Assembly: GCF_004514425.2 (NCBI RefSeq)
Contig: NZ_MYFN02000007.1
Location: 1-64,000 of the forward strand
DNA length: 64,000 bases
Source of the DNA: Shinella sumterensis
GTDB lineage: Bacteria; Pseudomonadota; Alphaproteobacteria; Rhizobiales; Rhizobiaceae
Reading direction: 5' to 3'
Part shown: positions 8,376 to 16,668 of the stretch, in pieces
How positions within the stretch are numbered: position 1 is the first letter of the stretch
Layout of the letters: each line of letters begins with the position of its first letter
The notes under the pieces: generated by a model
Database searches by the model: none
What the model was told of the DNA's origin: nothing
What the model saw: the letters and a program-made list of their open reading frames with translations, nothing else
Program-made: the position numbers and the translations under genes

Positions 8376-9482
8376 TCACCCGGCGCGGAAGTGCTTGGAG
8401 AGCTTGAGGCCCTGGGCCTGGTAGTTGGAGCCGAGGCCGGAGCCGTAGAGGCCTGCGGGGGCTTCGAGCATGTGCTCGTAGATCAGGCGGCCGACGATCT
8501 GGCCGTGTTCGAGGATGAAGGGCACCTCGTGGCTGCGTACTTCCAGCACCGCGCGGCTGCCGGAACCGCCGGCCGGCGCGTGGCCGAAACCGGGATCGAA
8601 GAAGCCGGCGTAATGCACGCGGAACTCGCCGACGAGCGGATCGAACGGCGTCATCTCGGCCGCATAGAGCGGCGGCACATGCACGGCCTCGCGCGAGACG
8701 AGGATGTAGAACTCGTCCGGGTCGAGGATCAGCTCGTTGCGGCCGCGGCTGAACAGGGGCTCCCAGAAATCGAAGATGTCGTGCTGGTTCTTGCGATCGA
8801 CATCGACGACGGAGGTGTGATGCTTGCCGCGATAGCCGATGAGGCCGTCCGGCCCCGTGCCCTTGAGATCGATCGACAGGGCGATGCCGCCGCCGGAGAC
8901 ATTGGGCGTTTCGCTGGCGACGAGCGTGTCGCTGACATGCAGCGCCGTAAGCTCGTTTTCGCTGAGGAGCGCATTGCCCTTGCGGAAGCGGATCTGCGAC
9001 AGGCGCGAGCCGCGGCGCACCACGATGGGGAAGGTGCGCGGGGAGATTTCCAGATAGAGCGGTCCGGCATAGCCGGCCGGGATCTTGTCGAATTCCTGCG
9101 CCCGGTCGGTGATGACGCGGGTGAAGATATCGAGGCGGCCGGTGGAGCTCTTGGGGTTTGCGGATGCGGCGAGTTCGGCCGGCAGATCGAGGCTTTCCAT
9201 CAGCGGCACGATGTAGACGCAGCCGGTTTCCAGCACCGCGCCCTCGCTGAGATCGATGACGTGCAGTTGCAGGCGGTCGAGCTTGTCGGCGACGAGATGG
9301 GACGGGCCGGGCAGGAAACTTGCCCGCACGCGGAACGCCTTGGCGCCGAGCCGCAGATCGAGGCTCGCCGGCTGGATCTGGTCGTCATCCAGCGCGGCTT
9401 CGCTTTTCAGCCGCCCGCTTTCGAACAAGCCGCGGATGGCGTTATCCGCCAGAATGCCCGTGCTGCGCACCACAGAAGCCAT
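8376..9482 (-). CDS. dcd: 2'-deoxycytidine 5'-triphosphate deaminase, tandem DCD type
   Basis: 368 aa, roughly twice the length of the classic E. coli Dcd. Both halves carry dUTPase/DCD-fold motifs: in the first, ASANPKSSTGRLDIFTRVITD and SRLSQIRF; in the second, FRVHYAGFFDPGFG, SRAVLEVRSHEVPFIL and GQIVGRLIYE. It is an internally duplicated DCD, as annotated in many alphaproteobacteria. The role is deamination of dCTP to dUTP in thymidylate supply. The gene is divergent from the SAM-II riboswitch/metZ unit. The ATG at 9482 (MASVVRSTGIL) matches the conserved N-terminus. Confidence 0.88.
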   Translation of the reverse strand: MASVVRSTGILADNAIRGLFESGRLKSEAALDDDQIQPASLDLRLGAKAFRVRASFLPGPSHLVADKLDRLQLHVIDLSEGAVLETGCVYIVPLMESLDLPAELAASANPKSSTGRLDIFTRVITDRAQEFDKIPAGYAGPLYLEISPRTFPIVVRRGSRLSQIRFRKGNALLSENELTALHVSDTLVASETPNVSGGGIALSIDLKGTGPDGLIGYRGKHHTSVVDVDRKNQHDIFDFWEPLFSRGRNELILDPDEFYILVSREAVHVPPLYAAEMTPFDPLVGEFRVHYAGFFDPGFGHAPAGGSGSRAVLEVRSHEVPFILEHGQIVGRLIYEHMLEAPAGLYGSGLGSNYQAQGLKLSKHFRAG

Positions 9483-9566
9483 AGTCGTACCGTCCCGTCA
9501 GAAGGACCGCACAAAACCAAATGCCGGCAATTGACGCAAGCGCAGCCAAGCAGTATTAGCGGATTA

Positions 9567-9624
9567 TCCCGTGGTGATTTGGCCGGCCGGCTTGCAGCCA
9601 CGTAAAACAAGTAGCTAAAAAGGC
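9567..9624 (+). ncRNA. SAM-II riboswitch
   Basis: The leader of metZ carries the SAM-II (SAM_alpha) consensus almost base for base: TCCCGTGGTGATTT, then a GGCCGGCCGGCTTGCAGCCACGT pairing segment, and the 3' pseudoknot strand AAGTAGCTAAAAAGG. The class is known from alphaproteobacterial metA/metZ/metX leaders. SAM binding should repress the downstream sulfhydrylase gene. Confidence 0.95.
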
Positions 9625-9632
9625 CGGGTTCG

Positions 9633-9663
9633 AAACCGGCTTGCTTTTGCGGCCGGTTTTTTT
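9633..9663 (+). terminator. Intrinsic terminator after the SAM-II aptamer
   Basis: An 8-bp stem (AAACCGGC at 9633-9640 with GCCGGTTT at 9652-9659) is followed by a run of seven T (9657-9663). Its left arm can instead pair with GCCGG at 9623-9627. This alternative could act as an antiterminator linked to the aptamer's 3' end. It ends 19 nt before the metZ ATG, with GAAGG at 9668-9672 as the ribosome-binding site. Confidence 0.75.
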
Positions 9664-9682
9664 GTTTGAAGGCGACGATCAC

Positions 9683-10867
9683 ATGAGCAAGTCCTGGCGT
9701 CCGGCCACCCAACTCGTTCACGGCGGAACCACCCGCTCCCAGCACGGCGAAACCGCCGAAGCCATCTTCCTGACGCAGGGCTTCGTCTATGACACGTCCG
9801 CTGCGGCCGAAGCCCGCTTCAAGGGCGAGACGGACGGGTTCATCTATGCCCGCTACGGCAGCCCGACCAACGACATGTTCGAAAAGCGCATGTGCATGCT
9901 GGAAGGCGCCGAAGACGCCCGCGCCACCGCCTCCGGCATGGCCGCCGTGTCCGCCGCGATCCTCTGCCAGCTCAAGGCGGGCGATCATATCGTCGCCGCA
10001 CGCGCGCTGTTCGGGTCCTGCCGCTGGGTGGTGGAGACGCTTGCGCCGAAATACGGCATCGAGTGCACGCTGATCGACGGCCGCGACCTCGCCAACTGGG
10101 AAGGCGCGATCCGCAAGAACACCAAGGTGTTCTTCCTGGAAAGCCCGACCAATCCGACGCTGGAAGTGATCGACATCGCCGGTGTGGCGAAGCTCGCCAA
10201 CCAGATCGGCGCGAAGGTGGTGGTCGACAACGTGTTCGCCACGCCGCTCTTCCAGAAGCCGCTGGAACTCGGCGCGCATGTCGTCGTCTACTCCGCCACC
10301 AAGCATATCGACGGCCAGGGCCGCTGCCTGGGCGGCGTCGTCCTGTCGGACAAGCAGTGGATCGACGAGAACCTGCACGACTACTTCCGCCATACCGGCC
10401 CGGCCATGTCGCCGTTCAATGCCTGGACGTTGCTGAAGGGCATCGAGACGCTGCCGCTGCGCGTGAAACAGCAGACGGAGAATGCGAGCCGCATCGCCGA
10501 TTTCCTCGCCGACCAGAAGCAGGTCGCCCGCGTGATCTATCCCGGCCGCAAGGACCATCCGCAGGCCGATATCATCGCCAAGCAGATGACGGGCGGCTCC
10601 ACCTTGGTCTGCTTCGAGATGAAGGGCGGCAAGGACGCGGCGTTCGCGCTGCAGGATGCGCTCGAGGTCGTGAAGATCTCCAACAATCTCGGCGACGCCA
10701 AGAGCCTGATCACGCATCCGGCGACGACGACGCACAAGAACCTGACAGACGAGGCGCGCGCCGAGCTCGGCATTTCCGCCGGCACCGTGCGCCTGTCGGC
10801 CGGCATCGAGGACAGCGACGACCTGATCGAGGATTTCGCCCGCGCGCTCTCCAAGGTCACCGCCTGA
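9683..10867 (+). CDS. metZ: O-succinylhomoserine sulfhydrylase
   Basis: 394 aa, a PLP-dependent Cys/Met-metabolism enzyme that makes homocysteine from O-succinylhomoserine and sulfide. Visible features: RYGSPTNDMFEKRM substrate loop, FLESPTNPTLEVIDIAGVAKLA, the PLP lysine in YSATKHIDGQGRCLGG, and the C-terminal RLSAGIEDSDDLIEDF. The ATG at 9683 (MSKSWRPATQLVHGG) is chosen over an in-frame start inside the leader because it has GAAGG at 9668-9672 and follows the riboswitch. Expression is expected to fall when SAM is abundant. Confidence 0.95.
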   Translation: MSKSWRPATQLVHGGTTRSQHGETAEAIFLTQGFVYDTSAAAEARFKGETDGFIYARYGSPTNDMFEKRMCMLEGAEDARATASGMAAVSAAILCQLKAGDHIVAARALFGSCRWVVETLAPKYGIECTLIDGRDLANWEGAIRKNTKVFFLESPTNPTLEVIDIAGVAKLANQIGAKVVVDNVFATPLFQKPLELGAHVVVYSATKHIDGQGRCLGGVVLSDKQWIDENLHDYFRHTGPAMSPFNAWTLLKGIETLPLRVKQQTENASRIADFLADQKQVARVIYPGRKDHPQADIIAKQMTGGSTLVCFEMKGGKDAAFALQDALEVVKISNNLGDAKSLITHPATTTHKNLTDEARAELGISAGTVRLSAGIEDSDDLIEDFARALSKVTA

Positions 10868-10896
10868 TTTCGCCAGGACGGACGACAGTTGAAAAA

Positions 10897-10924
10897 GGCG
10901 CCGGCCACAAGGCCGGCGCCTTTT
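10897..10924 (+). terminator. metZ terminator
   Basis: A perfect 10-bp GC-rich stem (GGCGCCGGCC / GGCCGGCGCC) with an ACAA loop is followed by TTTT, 30 bp after the metZ stop. Confidence 0.85.
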
Positions 10925-10990
10925 GCGCTTATCCTTGACGAAACCTTATTCGTGTAGAATAGCAGGGGTCGTTCAGTTCAAGGCTTGCCC

Positions 10991-11383
10991 ATGTATCGTG
11001 CGCTGACCCGCGACATCGAAGTGACCGTAGAGCCATATTATCTGGCCGATCAGTCCGATCCCGACGACAGCCGCTATGTCTGGGGATACCGGGTCGTCAT
11101 TTCCAACCACTCCGACATCGCCGTGCGTCTGGTGACGCGCTACTGGCACATCACCGACCAGAACGGGCAGGTGGACGAGGTGAATGGACCGGGCGTGATC
11201 GGCGAGCAGCCGGTGCTCAGGCCCGGCGACACCTACGAATATTCATCGGGCTGCCCGCTGGAAACGCCGTCCGGCATCATGTTCGGCCGCTACCGCATGG
11301 AAGCGGAAAACGGCGAGGCCTTCGACGTCGCCATTCCCGCCTTTTCGCTGGATACACCGGGACAGGCGCGCACGCTGAATTGA
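10991..11383 (+). CDS. apaG: ApaG family protein
   Basis: 130 aa, the full length of the ApaG (DUF525) fibronectin-III-like fold. Signature segments are [38 protein letters not shown] in pieces, the [10 protein letters not shown] strand, [23 protein letters not shown] and MFGRYRME. ApaG is linked to Co2+/Mg2+ homeostasis and Ap4A metabolism in enterobacteria, but the biochemical role is unsettled. It is monocistronic, between the metZ terminator and a palindromic repeat. The start at ATG 10991 ([11 protein letters not shown]) is preferred. Confidence 0.93.
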   Translation: MYRALTRDIEVTVEPYYLADQSDPDDSRYVWGYRVVISNHSDIAVRLVTRYWHITDQNGQVDEVNGPGVIGEQPVLRPGDTYEYSSGCPLETPSGIMFGRYRMEAENGEAFDVAIPAFSLDTPGQARTLN

Positions 11384-11395
11384 GGGTTGGGGTGG

Positions 11396-11550
11396 CCCCC
11401 CTCATCCGGCTGCCGCCACCTTTTCCCCGAGGGGAGAAGGGAGGGATGCAAAGTCCCGCCTTGCGTCCACGAAAGTGATCTCAGGAAAACAGTCCGGCTG
11501 GGTCCCTTCTCCCCTGGGGGAGAAGGTGGCCGACAGGCCGGATGAGGGAG
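11396..11550. repeat. RIME-like inverted-repeat intergenic element
   Basis: Two imperfect copies of about 48 bp face each other: CTCATCCGGCTGCCGCCACC with a TTTTCCCC..GGGGAGAAGG palindrome at 11401-11440, and its reverse complement at 11505-11546. They are separated by about 60 bp. The core (CTCATCCGG...CCACCTTCTCCCC) is, from general knowledge, a frequent rhizobial intergenic mosaic element. Here it fills the gap between convergent apaG and hslO. Confidence 0.75.
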
Positions 11551-11563
11551 TTGCCGCAAGCGT

Positions 11564-12562
11564 TTACTGCGGCAGGACTTCCGCGGCTTCGAAGCGGTAG
11601 GTCGTCGAGCAGAACTCGCAGGTGACGGCGATCTCGCCCTTTTCGTCCGCCGTATGGGCGATCTCCTCGGCGCTGAGCGCTGCCAGCACGCCCTTCAGCT
11701 TCTCGCGCGAGCACGAGCAGCGGTCGAAGACCTGCTGCGGCGGGTAGACCCGCACGCCGCGCTCGTGGAACAGGCGAAACAGCAGCCGTTCGGTGCCGAC
11801 ATTCGGATCCGTCAGCTCATCCGCGTCGATGGTCTCGACCATGGCCTTGGCCTCGGCCCAATGATCATCGTCGTCGATCTTGTGGCCGGCCTCGTCGCCG
11901 TCGCCGCCGGGAAGGTCGGCCTGGCGCATGCGCTCGGGCGATTGCGGCAGGAACTGCGCGACCATGCCGCCGGCACGCCAGCGGTGACGCGCCTTGCCGT
12001 CGGCATCGCGGTCGTACAGTTCGGCGACGCCGAGGCGCACCTTGGTCGGGATCTGCTCCGACTGGCGGAAATAGACGCCGGCGATTTCTTCCAGCGTATG
12101 GCCGTCGAGCGGAACGATGCCTTGGTAGCGCTGCATATGCGCGCCCTGATCGATGGTGAAGGCGAGGATGCCCTTGCCGAGCAGCTCATGCGGCTCCGTC
12201 GCGCCGGCTGCGATGGCGGCATCGAGCGCTTCCTGATCGAAGCGGGCATAGGCGCGCACATCCTGCGGCGCGGAGAAATCCGCGACGAGCAGGTCGACGG
12301 GGCCATCGCCCTTGGTCTGCACGATCAGCTTGCCCTCGAATTTCAGCGAGGTTCCGAGAAGCACGGTCAGCGCGATGGCTTCCGCCAGAAGGCGGGCCAC
12401 CGGTGCGGGATAATCATGCCGGCCGAGAATGGTATCCAGCATGGGACCGAGCTGCACGGCGCGGCCGCGCACATCCAGGCCCTCGACCTGGAAAGGCAGG
12501 ACGTGGTCATCGCCGGCATAGCCGGGCTCACCGAGTTTCAGGGCGGTTTCCGCCATCATCAT
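11564..12562 (-). CDS. hslO: Hsp33 redox-regulated chaperone
   Basis: 332 aa. The C-terminal zinc/redox switch is visible as CSC-(27 residues)-CEFC (motif CxC then CxxC). The N-terminal substrate-binding core (FQVEGLDVRGRAVQLGPMLDTIL, LLGTSLKFEGKLIVQTKGDGPVDLL in pieces) matches Hsp33. Oxidation of the four Cys releases zinc and activates the holdase. An AGGAG sits 5 nt before the first of three consecutive ATGs at 12562. It lies 190 bp downstream of argF on the same strand, probably with its own promoter, an arrangement seen in other Rhizobiaceae. Confidence 0.95.
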   Translation of the reverse strand: MMMAETALKLGEPGYAGDDHVLPFQVEGLDVRGRAVQLGPMLDTILGRHDYPAPVARLLAEAIALTVLLGTSLKFEGKLIVQTKGDGPVDLLVADFSAPQDVRAYARFDQEALDAAIAAGATEPHELLGKGILAFTIDQGAHMQRYQGIVPLDGHTLEEIAGVYFRQSEQIPTKVRLGVAELYDRDADGKARHRWRAGGMVAQFLPQSPERMRQADLPGGDGDEAGHKIDDDDHWAEAKAMVETIDADELTDPNVGTERLLFRLFHERGVRVYPPQQVFDRCSCSREKLKGVLAALSAEEIAHTADEKGEIAVTCEFCSTTYRFEAAEVLPQ

Positions 12563-12752
12563 TCTACTCCTTCACGCGCCGCAATGCCGGCGGGCACAAG
12601 GCCCGGCCGCTTGGGGCAGCACTCTATCCTGATTGCGCATATGCCGGCCGGGATCATTCCACACCGGGCGGGCATGCGCCAGTGAAAGCGCCTTGCGGCG
12701 CCTCTGCGATAGGCCCTAGATCGTGCCGGCGGCGCCGTTTTTCAAGACGGCC

Positions 12753-13664
12753 TCAGACGGCTCCGAAGCACCAGGCGAGGATGGACTTCTGTGCGTGCAG
12801 GCGGTTTTCGGCCTCATCGAAGACCACGGACTGCGGGCCGTCGATGACCTCGTTGGTGACTTCCTCGCCGCGATGGGCGGGCAGGCAGTGCATGAAGAGC
12901 GCGTCCTTGCTGGCGCGCGCCATGAGCTGCGGGTTGACCTGATAGGGCTGGAAGATGTTGTGGCCGCGGGCGCGGTGCTCCTGGTTCATCGAGACCCAGG
13001 TATCGGTGACGACGAGATCGGCGCCGTCGACCATCGCCTCGGCATCGTGCCCGAGCAGGATATTGCCGCCGTTGTCACGCGCCCAGTTGAGGATCTTGTC
13101 ATCAGGCTCGGAGCCCATCGGCACGGCCATCTTCATGGTGTAGCCGAAACGGGCCGAGCCCTCGACGAAGGAATGCAGCACGTTGTTGCCATCGCCCGTC
13201 CAGGTGAAGGTCTTGCCTTTGGTGGAGCCGCGATGCTCCTCGAAGGTCATGATGTCGGCCATGATCTGGCAGGGATGGGTGAGATCCGTCAGCGCGTTGA
13301 TGACCGGAACCGTGGCGTGCTCCGCCAGCTCCAGCAGGCGCGCATGGTCGGTCGTGCGGATCATGATGGCATCGACATAGCGCGACAGGACCTTGGCCGT
13401 GTCGCCGATGGTCTCGGCGCGGCCGAGCTGCATTTCCGTGCCCGACAGGAACAGCGTCTCGCCGCCGAGCTGGCGCATGCCGACATCGAACGAAACGCGG
13501 GTGCGGGTGGACGGTTTCTCGAAGATCATCGCCAGCATCTTGCCGGCCAGCGGCTTGGCTTCGGTGCCGGCCTTGTTGGCGGCCTTTCGCGCATGCGCAT
13601 CGTCCATGATGACGCGGAGATCGCTTTCCGAAACGGCGGAAAGATCGAGAAAATGCTTGGCCAT
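12753..13664 (-). CDS. argF: Ornithine carbamoyltransferase
   Basis: 303 aa. Carbamoyl-phosphate binding [11 protein letters not shown], the HPCQIMAD motif, and the ornithine/catalytic loop [12 protein letters not shown] are intact. It makes citrulline from ornithine and carbamoyl phosphate in arginine biosynthesis. It lies 29 bp downstream of argD on the same strand, forming an argDF operon typical of rhizobia. The start MAKHFLDLS at 13664 is supported by the conserved short N-terminus. Confidence 0.97.
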   Translation of the reverse strand: MAKHFLDLSAVSESDLRVIMDDAHARKAANKAGTEAKPLAGKMLAMIFEKPSTRTRVSFDVGMRQLGGETLFLSGTEMQLGRAETIGDTAKVLSRYVDAIMIRTTDHARLLELAEHATVPVINALTDLTHPCQIMADIMTFEEHRGSTKGKTFTWTGDGNNVLHSFVEGSARFGYTMKMAVPMGSEPDDKILNWARDNGGNILLGHDAEAMVDGADLVVTDTWVSMNQEHRARGHNIFQPYQVNPQLMARASKDALFMHCLPAHRGEEVTNEVIDGPQSVVFDEAENRLHAQKSILAWCFGAV

Positions 13665-13693
13665 GATGTGTCCTGTCCCAGTCCCTTATGCGC

Positions 13694-14884
13694 TCAGGCG
13701 GCCTTGGCGGCGCTCAGCTTTTCGGCGGCCCGCTCGATGCGGGCGAGCCCTTCGCGTGCATCTTCCGCCGTGGTGATCAGCGGCGGCAGAAGGCGCAGCA
13801 CATTGTCGCCCGCCGGCACGGCAAGCAGCTTTTCGGCGCGAACCGCCTTCAGGAGATCGGCGACCGGAATGCGTGCCTTGATGCCGAGCATCAGGCCCTC
13901 GCCGCGCACGTCCTCGATGATGTCGGGGAAGCGGTCCTGCAGCGCCGCGAGGCCCTGGCGGAAGACCAGGGCGACATCGCGCACATGCTCCAGGAAGCCA
14001 TCGGCGAGCACCACGTCGAGCACGGCGTTGCCGACGGCCATGGCGAGCGGATTGCCGCCATAGGTCGAGCCGTGCGTGCCGGCCACCATGCCCGATGCCG
14101 CCTCGGCCGTTGCAAGGCAGGCGCCGAGCGGGAAGCCGCCGCCGATACCCTTGGCGATCGCCATGATGTCGGGTGCGACGCCCGAATGCTCATAGGCGAA
14201 GAGGCGGCCCGTGCGGCCGACGCCCGTCTGAACCTCGTCGAGGATGAGCAGCAGGCCGTATTCGTCGCAGAGCTGGCGCAGCTCCTGCATGAATTCCTTC
14301 GGCACCGGCCTGAGGCCGCCCTCGCCCTGAACGGGCTCGATCAGGATCGCCGCGGTTTCCTCGGTGATCGCGTCCTTGACGGCGGCGATGTCGCCGAAGG
14401 GAACCTTGAGGAAGCCCGGGGCCTTGGGTCCGAAGCCCTCGATGTACTTTTCCTGTCCGCCGGCGGCGATGGTCGCGATCGTGCGGCCATGAAACGCGCC
14501 TTCGAAGGTGATGATGTGGAACTTGCCCGGATGCCCCTTGGCGAAATGATAGCGGCGCGCGGTCTTGATCGCGCATTCCAGCGCTTCCGCACCCGAATTG
14601 GTGAAGAACACCTTTTCGGCGAAGGTCGCGTCCGTCAGCCGGCGGCCGAGGCTTTCCTGGCCCGCAACCTCATAGAGATTGGAGAGGTGCCAGACCTTGT
14701 CGGCCTGCTCCTTCAGCGCGGAAACGAGATGGGGATGGCCGTGGCCGAGCGAACTGACGGCCACGCCGGCGGCGAAATCGAGATATCGCTCGCCGTTCTC
14801 GTCGATCAGCCAGACGCCCTCCCCGTGCGTGAACCGGAGCGGCGCACGCATATAGGTTTCATAGAGCGGCGCGGCATCGGCCAT
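13694..14884 (-). CDS. argD: Acetylornithine aminotransferase
   Basis: 396 aa, a class III PLP aminotransferase. [13 protein letters not shown]-terminus, [15 protein letters not shown], the Schiff-base Lys in [15 protein letters not shown], and [13 protein letters not shown] are all present. The ATG at 14884 is chosen because GGAGG lies about 10 nt upstream and [12 protein letters not shown] matches the family start; the open frame continues upstream to 15049 without homology. It is the first gene of argD-argF. Its promoter lies in the 424-bp region shared with gcrA. Confidence 0.96.
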   Translation of the reverse strand: MADAAPLYETYMRAPLRFTHGEGVWLIDENGERYLDFAAGVAVSSLGHGHPHLVSALKEQADKVWHLSNLYEVAGQESLGRRLTDATFAEKVFFTNSGAEALECAIKTARRYHFAKGHPGKFHIITFEGAFHGRTIATIAAGGQEKYIEGFGPKAPGFLKVPFGDIAAVKDAITEETAAILIEPVQGEGGLRPVPKEFMQELRQLCDEYGLLLILDEVQTGVGRTGRLFAYEHSGVAPDIMAIAKGIGGGFPLGACLATAEAASGMVAGTHGSTYGGNPLAMAVGNAVLDVVLADGFLEHVRDVALVFRQGLAALQDRFPDIIEDVRGEGLMLGIKARIPVADLLKAVRAEKLLAVPAGDNVLRLLPPLITTAEDAREGLARIERAAEKLSAAKAA

Positions 14885-15308
14885 GGCGCGTATCCTCCAA
14901 AAGGGATGCGGAAAAGAAATTCGGGGGCTTGACTTTCCGGTTGCCAGAAAAATCAAAAGCCGCCTTTCGGCGGCATGCTGCACTATCGGCATTTCAGGCC
15001 GTGATGTCAATAAAATGCATAGCTCCAAATCGCACTGAACCTCCCGCAAGGTGAGGATTCACAGCATGCATGGACAGTGTCGCTATCGAGTCACACCCTA
15101 CCAGCAAGTTGGGGAAAACTCTGAAATCGATTCGCCCCGATTCCCCCGACTCTTGTCACAGAGTCCCCCGAACTCTAGGTTAAGGGTCAATTACTAGACT
15201 GCATGCGGCGGAACTAGTCACCACCAGAGTTAGGGCGCTCAGGCTACGGATTCGTTCGTGGCGCGATGAGGGATTCCCGCACAGCGAGCGCCGAACGGAG
15301 ACGAGAGC
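14885..15308. promoter_or_regulatory. argD-gcrA divergent control region with GANTC cluster
   Basis: This 424-bp region contains no gene. It holds eight GANTC sites within 221 bp, starting at 15056, 15088, 15129, 15139, 15148, 15161, 15249 and 15272; about one is expected by chance. GANTC is the target of the CcrM cell-cycle DNA methyltransferase, and GcrA acts at methylated GANTC promoters in Caulobacter. Methylation-dependent control of gcrA (and possibly argD) is therefore likely but inferred. The last site is 33 bp before the gcrA ATG. Confidence 0.75.
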
Positions 15309-15848
15309 ATGAACTGGACAGACGAGCGGGTCGAGAAACTCAAGAAGCTCTGGAGCGAAGGCCTCAGTGCCAGCCAGATCGCGGCGCAGCTCGGCGGCGT
15401 CAGCCGCAACGCCGTGATCGGCAAGGTGCACCGGCTCAACCTGCCCGGCCGCGCCAAGGCCGGCGGCACGCCCGCTTCGGCCCGCCCGAAGCGCCCGGCG
15501 CAGGCCACCCCGCGTCCCTCGAACTTTACCGCGCGTCCGGCCAACGCGCCCCGTCCGGTCAGCCGGCCGGTGGGCAACGCCCTTGCCAAGGATGAGATCG
15601 ACACCGATTTCGATGCACAGGCCGAGAACCTGCCCGTCGTGATCAGCGGCAAGAACGTCGTGGTGCCGATGTCGCGCAAGCTGGAGCTGACGCAGCTCAC
15701 CGAGCGCACCTGCAAGTGGCCGATCGGCGACCCGCTGAACGACGACTTCCATTTCTGCGGCTGCGAGTCCCCTGACAATTCGCCCTATTGCACCTATCAC
15801 CAGCGTCTCGCCTACCAGCCTTCGGCCGAGCGCCGCCGGGCACGGTGA
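15309..15848 (+). CDS. gcrA: Cell-cycle regulator GcrA
   Basis: 179 aa. The N-terminal DNA-binding domain MNWTDERVEKLKKLWSEG followed by LSASQIAAQLGGVSRNAVIGKVHRLNL in pieces is the GcrA hallmark. The middle is Ala/Pro/Arg-rich. The C-terminal sigma70-contacting domain has LTERTCKWPIGDP, FHFCGCESPDN and SPYCTYHQRLAYQP. GcrA co-activates sigma70 promoters carrying methylated GANTC in the alphaproteobacterial cell cycle. Upstream sequence is crowded with GANTC. A GAGAC/GAGAG purine stretch precedes the ATG. Confidence 0.97.
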   Translation: MNWTDERVEKLKKLWSEGLSASQIAAQLGGVSRNAVIGKVHRLNLPGRAKAGGTPASARPKRPAQATPRPSNFTARPANAPRPVSRPVGNALAKDEIDTDFDAQAENLPVVISGKNVVVPMSRKLELTQLTERTCKWPIGDPLNDDFHFCGCESPDNSPYCTYHQRLAYQPSAERRRAR

Positions 15849-15868
15849 CACCGGCGACAGAAGACTAG

Positions 15869-15897
15869 AAACGGGGCCGAAAGGCTCCGTTTTCATT
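15869..15897 (+). terminator. gcrA terminator
   Basis: AAACGGGGCC and GGCTCCGTTT form a 10-bp stem with a GAAA tetraloop and a short T-rich tail, 21 bp after gcrA. Confidence 0.75.
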
Positions 15898-15914
15898 TGC
15901 GCGGCCTGCCGGAA

Positions 15915-15944
15915 CGCAAACGGGCCCCGAAGGGCCCGTTTGCG
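15915..15944 (-). terminator. phoB-distal hairpin
   Basis: A perfect 13-bp stem (CGCAAACGGGCCC / GGGCCCGTTTGCG) with a 4-nt loop lies 22 bp beyond the phoB stop. There is no T-tract, so termination efficiency is uncertain. It separates convergent gcrA and phoB. Confidence 0.6.
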
Positions 15945-15965
15945 TCCTTGGGAGGAATGCGTCGT

Positions 15966-16649
15966 TCAGGTTTCCAGCGAGTAGCCGGCGCCGCGCACCG
16001 TGCGGATGACATCCTGCATGTTGGCGAAGTTGAGCGCCTTGCGCAGGCGTCCGACATGCACATCGACGGTACGCTCGTCGACATAGATGTCATGCCCCCA
16101 GACACCGTCGAGAAGCTGCGAACGCGAGAAGACGCGGCCGGGCGAGGTCATCAGGAACTCCAGGAGGCGGAACTCCGTCGGGCCGAGGCGCACCTCGCGC
16201 GTGCGGCGGTGAACGCGGTGCGTCTCGCGGTCGAGCTCGATATCGCCGCAGCGCAGCACCGTGGAGACCACTTCCGGTTTGGCACGGCGCAGCATGGCCC
16301 GCACGCGGGCGACAAGTTCCGGCGTGGAGAAGGGCTTGACCACGTAGTCATCCGCACCGGTGGCGAGGCCGCGCACGCGTTCGCTCTCCTCGCCGCGCGC
16401 CGTCAGCATGATGATCGGCAGCCGCTCGGTTTCCGGACGCTGGCGCAGGCGCCGGCACAGCTCGATGCCGGAAACGCCCGGGAGCATCCAGTCGAGGATG
16501 AGAAGATCGGGCATGCGCTCCTGCAAGCGCATCTCCGCCTCGTCGCCGGACAGGATCGTATCCACCTCGAAACCCTCCGCCTCGAGATTGTAACGCAGGA
16601 GGACGCTCAGCGCCTCCTCATCTTCCACGACGGCAATTCTGGGCACCAT
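15966..16649 (-). CDS. phoB: Phosphate regulon response regulator PhoB
   Basis: 227 aa, OmpR/PhoB family. The receiver domain shows VVEDEEALSVLLRYNLEAEG, phospho-acceptor Asp in LLILDWMLPGVSGIELCRRLR, and Lys in YVVKPFSTPEL. The C-terminal winged helix has RLGPTEFRLLEFLMTSPGRVFSR, the typical PhoB GPTEFRLL signature, and VGRLRKAL. Start MVPRIAVVEDEE at 16649 is chosen; the longer frame overlaps phoU. It is the last gene of the phoR-pstSCAB-phoU-phoB series, 19 bp after phoU, and activates Pho-box promoters under phosphate limitation. Confidence 0.97.
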   Translation of the reverse strand: MVPRIAVVEDEEALSVLLRYNLEAEGFEVDTILSGDEAEMRLQERMPDLLILDWMLPGVSGIELCRRLRQRPETERLPIIMLTARGEESERVRGLATGADDYVVKPFSTPELVARVRAMLRRAKPEVVSTVLRCGDIELDRETHRVHRRTREVRLGPTEFRLLEFLMTSPGRVFSRSQLLDGVWGHDIYVDERTVDVHVGRLRKALNFANMQDVIRTVRGAGYSLET

Positions 16650-16668
16650 GTAGCGAACCCTATCCAGT

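Noticed and set aside
10930-10960. TTGACG...TAGAAT promoter for apaG
   Set aside because: The spacing between the hexamers is 14 bp, too short for a normal sigma70 promoter.
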